This document shows, piece after piece, positions 36,537 through 41,554 of a stretch of DNA of 41,554 bases. Both the position numbers and the translations under genes were made by a program. The notes under the pieces were generated by a model. That model ran no database searches, was not told the origin of the DNA, and saw only the letters and a list, made by a program, of their open reading frames with translations. Each line of letters begins with the position of its first letter. Positions within the stretch are counted from its first letter, which is position 1. The stretch lies in the NCBI GenBank assembly GCA_902362705.1, contig CABIXK010000001.1, forward strand, positions 407,027-448,580, written 5' to 3'. Source of the DNA: Rikenellaceae bacterium. GTDB lineage: Bacteria; Bacteroidota; Bacteroidia; Bacteroidales; Rikenellaceae.

Positions 36537-37136
36537 ATGCTCATCAAGCTCCACGACAAAAACCCCTCCGAGCGCGACCTGCGGCGCATCGTCGAGGTGC
36601 TCGAGCGCGACGGCGTGGTGATCTACCCCACCGACAGCCTCTACGCCTACGGCTGCTCGCTCCGCTCGCCCCGGGCCATCGAGCGCCTGCGCCGCATCAA
36701 GGGCAAGCAGGCCGACGAGCTGGCCGTGGTCTTCGCCGACATCGCCCAGGCGGCCGAGTACTGCCGTGTGGACAACGCCGCCTACCGCCTGCTGCGGCGC
36801 AACCTCCCGGGGCCCTTCACCTTCCTCGTGCCGGCCTCGTCGCGCACGAGCGACAAAGCGCTGGGCAAGCGCCGCACAGTGGGCATGCGCATCCCCGGCC
36901 ACGCCGTGGCCCGCGCGCTGGTCGAAGCGCTGGGGGCGCCGCTCCTCACCACGTCGCTGGCTCCCGATGCCGAGACGGAGTACACCACCGACCCCGAGCT
37001 GATCCACGAGCGGCTGGGCCGCACGGTCGAGGCGGTCGTCGACGGCGGGCAGGGAAGCACCGAGCCCACCACCGTGGTCGACCTCACCGGGGACGAGCCC
37101 GCGATCGTGCGCCAGGGGCGCGGCGAATTGCAATGA
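36537..37136 (+). CDS. Sua5/YciO/YrdC family protein
   Basis: 199 residues, a single YrdC-like domain: VVIYPTDSLYAYGC, RLRRIKGKQADELAVVF, LPGPFTFLVPAS, KRRTVGMRIPGHAVARALVEALGAPLLTTSLA. The family binds ATP and double-stranded RNA-like surfaces; TsaC members make threonylcarbamoyl-adenylate for tRNA t6A. The KGKQADE and PGPFTF motifs and the lack of a Sua5 C-terminal domain suggest the YciO branch, whose role is less clear. It is cotranscribed with mltG. Confidence 0.85.
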   Translation: MLIKLHDKNPSERDLRRIVEVLERDGVVIYPTDSLYAYGCSLRSPRAIERLRRIKGKQADELAVVFADIAQAAEYCRVDNAAYRLLRRNLPGPFTFLVPASSRTSDKALGKRRTVGMRIPGHAVARALVEALGAPLLTTSLAPDAETEYTTDPELIHERLGRTVEAVVDGGQGSTEPTTVVDLTGDEPAIVRQGRGELQ

Positions 37137-37164
37137 CCGAACGAATATCAAAAATAAGAAAACC

Positions 37165-37740
37165 ATGAACAACAATTTCTGGAACGAAGCCCTGCGCAAG
37201 GGCGTGGTGCTGGGCGGCCTGCTGGGCCTCTCGGCCGTCATCGAAAACATGATCCAGCTCTCGGGCAACGCCTCGCTCTACATGCTGCTGGTCGTGGAGT
37301 TCATCGCCGTGGCCGTGCTCCACTACTACCTGCTGCACCGTGCGGCCCGCCAGCGCGGGGCGCTCTGCACGGCCGAGGAGGGCTACCCCTTCTCGCACGC
37401 CTACGGCTACGTGATGGCCATCTCGGCCGTCGCCGGAGCCATCGTGGGCATGGTGCAGGCCGTGGTGCTGCACCTGGTGGTGGGCTACGACCGCTACATC
37501 GAGCGCACGATCGCCACGGTCACCGACCAGATCAACAGCAGCGGCGGCCTGCCCGCCTCGATGGAGGGCATGTTCGCCCAGATGCTCGGCCAGTTGCAGG
37601 CGGCCGAGGCCCCCTCGTTCCTCGCCACCTGGTGGGGCGGTTTGTGGCAGGGACTGCTCTTCGGCGTCCTGTTCGGCCTCATCATCGCCGGCATGGCTTC
37701 GCGCAGCCCCCGTCCCTTCGAATCGCACGACAATGAGTAG
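37165..37740 (+). CDS. DUF4199 family membrane protein
   Basis: 191 residues with four predicted transmembrane helices, an extracytoplasmic loop of about 45 residues between helices 3 and 4 (GYDRYIERTIATVTDQINSS region) and a short charged tail. DUF4199 proteins are found in Bacteroidota, often directly before a GT2 glycosyltransferase, as here. The gene overlaps that glycosyltransferase by 8 nt (ATGAGTAG). The function is unknown; a partner or membrane anchor of the transferase is a reasonable guess. Confidence 0.8.
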   Translation: MNNNFWNEALRKGVVLGGLLGLSAVIENMIQLSGNASLYMLLVVEFIAVAVLHYYLLHRAARQRGALCTAEEGYPFSHAYGYVMAISAVAGAIVGMVQAVVLHLVVGYDRYIERTIATVTDQINSSGGLPASMEGMFAQMLGQLQAAEAPSFLATWWGGLWQGLLFGVLFGLIIAGMASRSPRPFESHDNE

Positions 37741-38698
37741 CCTGCCGGCCCCCGACATCTCGGTCGTCGTACCGCTCTACAACGAGGCAGAGTCGCTGCC
37801 CGAGCTCGTGGCGTGGATCGACCGCGTGGCCGCCGACAATGGGCTGAGCTACGAGGCGATACTGGTCGACGACGGCTCGTCGGACAGCTCGTGGGTGGTC
37901 ATCGAGCGTCTGCGCGAAGAGTATCCCGCGCTGCGCGCCATCGGCTTCGCCCGCAACTACGGCAAGTCGGCGGCGCTCTACTGCGGCTTCGAGGCTGCGC
38001 GCGGCGAGGTGGTCTTCACCATGGACGCCGACCTGCAGGACTCGCCCGACGAGATCCCCGCCATGCGGCGCATGATCCTCGACGAGGGCTACGACCTGGT
38101 CTCGGGGTGGAAACGCACGCGCCACGACCCCATAGGCAAGCGGTGGCCCAGCAAGTTCTTCAACTGGACGGCCCGCGCCGTCTCGGGCATCCGGCTCCAC
38201 GACTTCAACTGCGGTCTGAAGGCCTACCGGCTCAAGGTGGTCAAGGCCATCGAGGTCTACGGCGAGATGCACCGCTACATCCCCATCCTGGCCCGGCAGG
38301 CGGGCTTCCGCCGCATCGGCGAGAAAGCGGTCGAGCACCGCGCCCGCAAGTACGGCTGCTCGAAGTTCGGCCTCGAGCGCATGGTGAAGGGCTATCTGGA
38401 CCTCATCAGCGTGTCGTTCCTCTCCCGCTTCGGCCGCTCGCCCATGTACTTCTTCGGCTCGCTGGGCACGCTCATGTTCCTCCTCGGCGGCGGCACCACG
38501 GCGTGGATCATCGCCGCCAAGCTCTGGAAGCAGGCCCACGGCCTCGCGCTGCGCCCCGTCGCCGACCAGCCGCTCTTCTACCTGGCCATCGCGGCCGTCA
38601 TCCTCGGCGTGCAGCTCTTCCTGGCAGGATTCCTCGGCGAGCTGGTCAACCGGGTGTCGAGCGACCGCAACCGTTACCTGATCGACCGGCGCCTCTGA
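37733..38698 (+). CDS. GT2 family glycosyltransferase with C-terminal membrane helices
   Basis: A 321-residue inverting transferase of the dolichyl-/undecaprenyl-phosphate sugar synthase type. The N-terminal GT-A domain has VVPLYNEAESLPELV, VDDGSSDSSW (nucleotide binding), FARNYGKSAALYCGFEAARG and MDADLQDSPDEIP (metal-binding DxD-like). Two C-terminal transmembrane helices (about 235-260 and 278-300) resemble ArnC/GtrB proteins, which transfer a sugar to a polyprenyl phosphate carrier. The sugar is unknown. Overlap with DUF4199 indicates translational coupling. Confidence 0.88.
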   Translation: MSSLPAPDISVVVPLYNEAESLPELVAWIDRVAADNGLSYEAILVDDGSSDSSWVVIERLREEYPALRAIGFARNYGKSAALYCGFEAARGEVVFTMDADLQDSPDEIPAMRRMILDEGYDLVSGWKRTRHDPIGKRWPSKFFNWTARAVSGIRLHDFNCGLKAYRLKVVKAIEVYGEMHRYIPILARQAGFRRIGEKAVEHRARKYGCSKFGLERMVKGYLDLISVSFLSRFGRSPMYFFGSLGTLMFLLGGGTTAWIIAAKLWKQAHGLALRPVADQPLFYLAIAAVILGVQLFLAGFLGELVNRVSSDRNRYLIDRRL

Positions 38699-38736
38699 GC
38701 GCGCGGCCGGTCTTCACCTCAAAAAACCGAACAACC

Positions 38737-39201
38737 ATGATACAACGCATCCAATCGCTCTACCTCGTGGTCATCGCGGCCCTGATGGCCACGACGATCT
38801 TCGCCCCGCTGGGCTGGTTCGCCGGCGCCGGCGAGGAGTTCACGCTCCGCGCCCTGGGGCTCGAAAACGCCGCGGGCGAGATCGTGCAGTCGACGCGCCA
38901 CCTGGCGATCCTGGCCGTGGCGGCCGCCGCGCTGCCGCTGGCGATCCTCTTCCTCTACCGCCGCCGCATGCTCCAGCTGCGCCTCTGCGCCGTGGAGGCC
39001 GTGCTGCTGCTCGGCACGGCGCTCATGGAGGGCATCTACTACTTCCTCAGCTGGCGCGTCTTCTCCGGCGTGGAGTTCCACGCCCAGGGCTTCCGCCCGG
39101 CCATCGTCCTGCCGCTGGTCTGCCTGCTCTTCGTCTACCTGGCCGCCCGGGCCATCCTGCGCGACGAGGCGCTGGTCCGCGCCGCCGACCGCATCCGCTA
39201 A
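38737..39201 (+). CDS. DUF4293 family membrane protein
   Basis: 154 residues beginning MIQRIQSLYLVVIAALM, the characteristic DUF4293 N-terminus, with four transmembrane helices (about 7-26, 62-82, 89-108 and 124-142). The family is restricted to Bacteroidota and has no known function. It follows the GT2 gene by 38 nt. Confidence 0.85.
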   Translation: MIQRIQSLYLVVIAALMATTIFAPLGWFAGAGEEFTLRALGLENAAGEIVQSTRHLAILAVAAAALPLAILFLYRRRMLQLRLCAVEAVLLLGTALMEGIYYFLSWRVFSGVEFHAQGFRPAIVLPLVCLLFVYLAARAILRDEALVRAADRIR

Positions 39202-39217
39202 CCCCCACCGCACTACC

Positions 39218-40204
39218 ATGAAACGATCGTACAACCGCTCCCTCGCCGCACTGGCCGGCTACGCCTGCTGCGCGGCCCTGTTCGTCGCCTCGCTGCTCGC
39301 ATGCAGCGAGAAAGGCGACCCCGCTCTCCCCCCCGCACCCGACCAGCCCGAGCAGCCCGAAAAACCCGGGCAGCCCGAGGAGCCTGCGCCCCCGACGGGC
39401 GACCTCTACGAGCAGCGCCTCGACCTGGTGTGGCCCGAGATTCCGGCCCGCCTGGCCGCCGACACCGAGCTCGTCGCCGTCGAAAACCTCGTCTACCGCA
39501 CCTGCATGGGCGAGATCGGCGGTGAGGAGGTGCGCAACTACACCATCTGCTTCGACCGCACGAAGCGCGGCGGCTGGTGGGTGGCCTACCCGCTGGTCGC
39601 CAGCTACACGGGCAAGGAGAAGCGCCCCGACAAGTGGGCCTACGACCCCGAGATCGACGAAAAGTGGCAGGCGTCGCTCGTCGACTACAGCTACCCGGCC
39701 AAGGAGTACGACCGCGGGCACCAGATCCCCAACGCCGACCGCAACTGCAACGCCTCGATACAGGCCCAGACCTTCTACTGCTCCAACTCCACGCCGCAGA
39801 ACAACAAGCTCAACGGCGGTGAATGGGCCCAGCTCGAGGGGCGCATCCGTAGCAGCTGGATGTGCGCCGACACGCTCTACGTGGTGACGGGCGCCGTGTG
39901 GGAGGACGACAAGACCACCCCCGACCGCGAAGGCAACGAGTGCGCCGTGCCCAGCCACTACTTCAAGGTGCTGCTGCGCACGCGCCGCGGCAACGTCCGC
40001 CGGGCGGGCGACCGCATCGGCGAGATGGATCCCTCGCAGCTCAAGGCCATCGGCTTCTGGGTGGCCAACGCCGACGGTCAGGGGAGCTTCAAGACGTGGA
40101 CAGCGAGCGTCGCCGAGATCGAGCGCCGCACGGGCTTCGAGTTCTTCCCCACGGTTCCGGCCGAGGTCAAGGAGCAGCACGACAAGGCCGACTGGGGGCT
40201 CTGA
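39218..40204 (+). CDS. DNA/RNA non-specific endonuclease, lipoprotein
   Basis: A 328-residue beta-beta-alpha metal nuclease of the NucA/EndoG type. DRGHQIPNADRNCN contains the catalytic His (168), and the Mg-binding Asn is in STPQNNKLN. The N-terminal lipobox SLLAC puts the lipidated Cys at about 29, followed by a Pro/Glu/Gln spacer (PDQPEQPEKPGQPEEP) typical of surface-exposed Bacteroidota lipoproteins. It should degrade nucleic acid at the cell surface or in the periplasm. The following gene overlaps its stop codon (TGATG). Confidence 0.9.
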   Translation: MKRSYNRSLAALAGYACCAALFVASLLACSEKGDPALPPAPDQPEQPEKPGQPEEPAPPTGDLYEQRLDLVWPEIPARLAADTELVAVENLVYRTCMGEIGGEEVRNYTICFDRTKRGGWWVAYPLVASYTGKEKRPDKWAYDPEIDEKWQASLVDYSYPAKEYDRGHQIPNADRNCNASIQAQTFYCSNSTPQNNKLNGGEWAQLEGRIRSSWMCADTLYVVTGAVWEDDKTTPDREGNECAVPSHYFKVLLRTRRGNVRRAGDRIGEMDPSQLKAIGFWVANADGQGSFKTWTASVAEIERRTGFEFFPTVPAEVKEQHDKADWGL

Positions 40205-41370
40205 TGGGAGCTTTTCCGACTAAATCCATTCGAGTGCCGGTACGCTTCGCTGTGCCGGCACTTTTCGTCGCGGGCCTGCTCCTGGCCCGCCCGGCGCACA
40301 CAGCGGCGCAGGAGGGGCGCCCGCCGGCCGCGCGGCTCCGGCCCGCGACGGAGCGCCCGGCACCCGGTCACGCGCTGGATACAGCCTCCGCGCCGGCGCC
40401 GCGCCCCTGCAAGATCGCCTTCTACAACGTCGAGAACCTCTTCGATACGACTGACGACCCGGCGACGCGCGACGACGCATTCACGCCCCGCGGCCGACGC
40501 CGCTGGAGCGAGGAGCGCTGCGCGGCCAAGTGCGCCCGCATCGCCCGCGTGCTGGCCGATCTCTCGGCCCGCGGGGGCGGCGAGGCCGCAGTGGTGGGAT
40601 TGGCCGAGGTCGAAACCCGGGCCCTGGCCGAGCGCATCGCCGCCGACACGTCGCTGCGCGGCGCCGGTTATGCCGTCGTGCACGAGGAGTCGGCCGACGA
40701 GCGGGGCATCGACGTGGCCCTGCTCTACCGGCGCGATCGCTTCACGGCGGAGGGCCACCGTGCCGTGCCGGTCGTCGTCCCGGGCGAGCCGCGCCTGGCC
40801 ACGCGCGACATCCTCACCCTCTGGGGGCGTCTCGACGGCCGCCCGTTCTTCTTCCTGGCCGCCCACTGGCCCTCGCGCCGCGGGGGCGCCGAGGCTTCGG
40901 CACACCGACGCCGCGCCGCAGGCGCAGAGATGCGCCGCATCGTCGACTCGGTGCAGCAGGCCGACCCCACGGTGTGCATCGTCGCCATGGGCGACTTCAA
41001 CGACGACCCCGTCGACGCCAGTCTGACCGAGTGCCTGCGCGCTCGCGCCACGCTCCCCGCACCCGGCTCGGGCGACCTCTACAACCCCTTCTGCACCCTC
41101 TACCGCGCCGGGCGGGGCACGCTCGTCTACCGCGGCGAGTGGAACCTCTTCGACCAGATCGTCGTCTGCGAGCGGCTCGCCGCTGCTCCGGCAGGGGCGC
41201 CGCGGCTGGCCGCCGACCCGCAGACTGGTGCGCATGCCGCGATCTTCCGACCCGACTACCTCCTGCTCCGCACGGGCCCCGACCGCGGCACCCCCTTCCG
41301 CACCTACTCCGGCAACCGTTACACGGGCGGCTACAGCGACCACCTGCCCGTCTATATCCGGCTCGAATAG
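40204..41370 (+). CDS. Exported endonuclease/exonuclease/phosphatase family protein
   Basis: 388 residues. A signal peptide-like segment (VRFAVPALFVAGLLLARPAHTAAQ) is followed by a disordered Pro/Arg linker and an EEP domain from about residue 71: KIAFYNVENLFDT (Asn), VGLAEVETR (Glu), AAHWPSRR (His), VAMGDFNDDP (Asp/Asn) and YSDHLPVYI (Asp-His). All residues of the DNase I-like catalytic centre are therefore present. The substrate could be DNA or a phosphoester; the neighbouring nuclease favours nucleic acid. The start codon overlaps the nuclease stop, so the two should be translated together. Confidence 0.88.
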   Translation: MGAFPTKSIRVPVRFAVPALFVAGLLLARPAHTAAQEGRPPAARLRPATERPAPGHALDTASAPAPRPCKIAFYNVENLFDTTDDPATRDDAFTPRGRRRWSEERCAAKCARIARVLADLSARGGGEAAVVGLAEVETRALAERIAADTSLRGAGYAVVHEESADERGIDVALLYRRDRFTAEGHRAVPVVVPGEPRLATRDILTLWGRLDGRPFFFLAAHWPSRRGGAEASAHRRRAAGAEMRRIVDSVQQADPTVCIVAMGDFNDDPVDASLTECLRARATLPAPGSGDLYNPFCTLYRAGRGTLVYRGEWNLFDQIVVCERLAAAPAGAPRLAADPQTGAHAAIFRPDYLLLRTGPDRGTPFRTYSGNRYTGGYSDHLPVYIRLE

Positions 41371-41383
41371 GGCGGCTTTTCAA

Positions 41384-41489
41384 GCCGGAGGCTTCGACGG
41401 TTGCGTCTCTCTTTTCGGGCCGCTGCCAGCGAAGGGCGGCAAACTCTGTGAAGAGTTGCGGGCCTTCGCCCGGGGTGGCTGCGGCCCGC
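41384..41489 (+). repeat. Dispersed structured repeat, copy C
   Basis: It begins 14 nt after the EEP gene stop. Outer arms GGGCCGC-TG-CCA (41417-41428) and TGG-CT-GCGGCCC (41476-41487), inner hairpin AACTCT-GTGA-AGAGTT (41442-41457) and CGGGC-CTTC-GCCCG. It matches copy A (opposite strand) with about six mismatches in roughly 98 nt. The remaining 65 nt to the window end hold nothing I can assign. Confidence 0.85.
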
Positions 41490-41554
41490 GCAGCTGACGC
41501 TGCATCTGGCAACAGAGATTTTCACACCGAAGGCATCCCGCAGCCGCTCCCGAC

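Overview
This G+C-rich window looks like a chromosomal segment from a Bacteroidota gut commensal, most likely Alistipes or a close Rikenellaceae relative. The evidence is the recurrent Bacteroidota promoter (TTG, about 20 nt, TAnnTTTG) in front of most transcription units, a tmRNA tag ending YALAA, and lineage-typical families: GLPGLI, DUF3822, DUF4199, DUF4293, a CarboxypepD_reg-like outer-membrane barrel and an AGE-type sialate pathway. The genus is an inference; there is no rRNA in the window.

Layout. 1-360: 3'-truncated tmRNA (minus). 459-1973: cytosolic hybrid histidine kinase (minus). 2354-5865: ftsE-like ABC ATPase, gyrB and udk (plus), converging on mutS (minus, 5959-8637). 8771-12567 (minus): GLPGLI protein, outer-membrane beta-barrel, then an internally deleted GLPGLI relic. 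12903-13096: two identical tRNA-Asp genes (minus). 13135-15468 (minus): a membrane-anchored hypothetical protein, DUF3822 protein and rsmD, divergent from a RecD-like helicase plus uracil-DNA glycosylase-family pair (15518-17543). 17770-22496: sialic acid catabolic operon (N-acetylneuraminate lyase, AGE-type epimerase, kelch mutarotase lipoprotein, MFS transporter). 22605-28538: ffh, era, a TPR protein and an MFS permease. 28539-29155: a structured non-coding island with poly-G, heptamer arrays and a dispersed repeat. 29156-31046 (minus): acyl-ACP thioesterase and glycosyltransferase. 31219-35066: DUF2975 membrane protein, small HTH regulator and M16 peptidase. 35510-41370: mltG, Sua5/YciO-type protein, DUF4199, GT2, DUF4293, a secreted nuclease lipoprotein and an exported EEP-family hydrolase.

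Most genes are housekeeping (ribosome rescue, replication topology, mismatch repair, protein targeting, peptidoglycan). The sialate operon is the clear catabolic module: import, anomer conversion, cleavage to ManNAc and pyruvate, and epimerisation to GlcNAc.

The most unusual material is intergenic. A dispersed element occurs three times (28883-28985 minus, 35193-35264 plus, 41384-41489 plus), each time downstream of and in the same direction as a preceding gene. Its copies keep an outer helix and two inner hairpins although the sequence differs, so it may be a structured RNA or 3'-UTR element. The same spacers carry 9-10 nt poly-G tracts and heptamer arrays, one of which has become the 3' end of a glycosyltransferase gene. 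Other points of interest are the GLPGLI deletion relic, repeat-built low-complexity inserts in DUF3822 and in the mutarotase leader, and overlapping divergent promoters.
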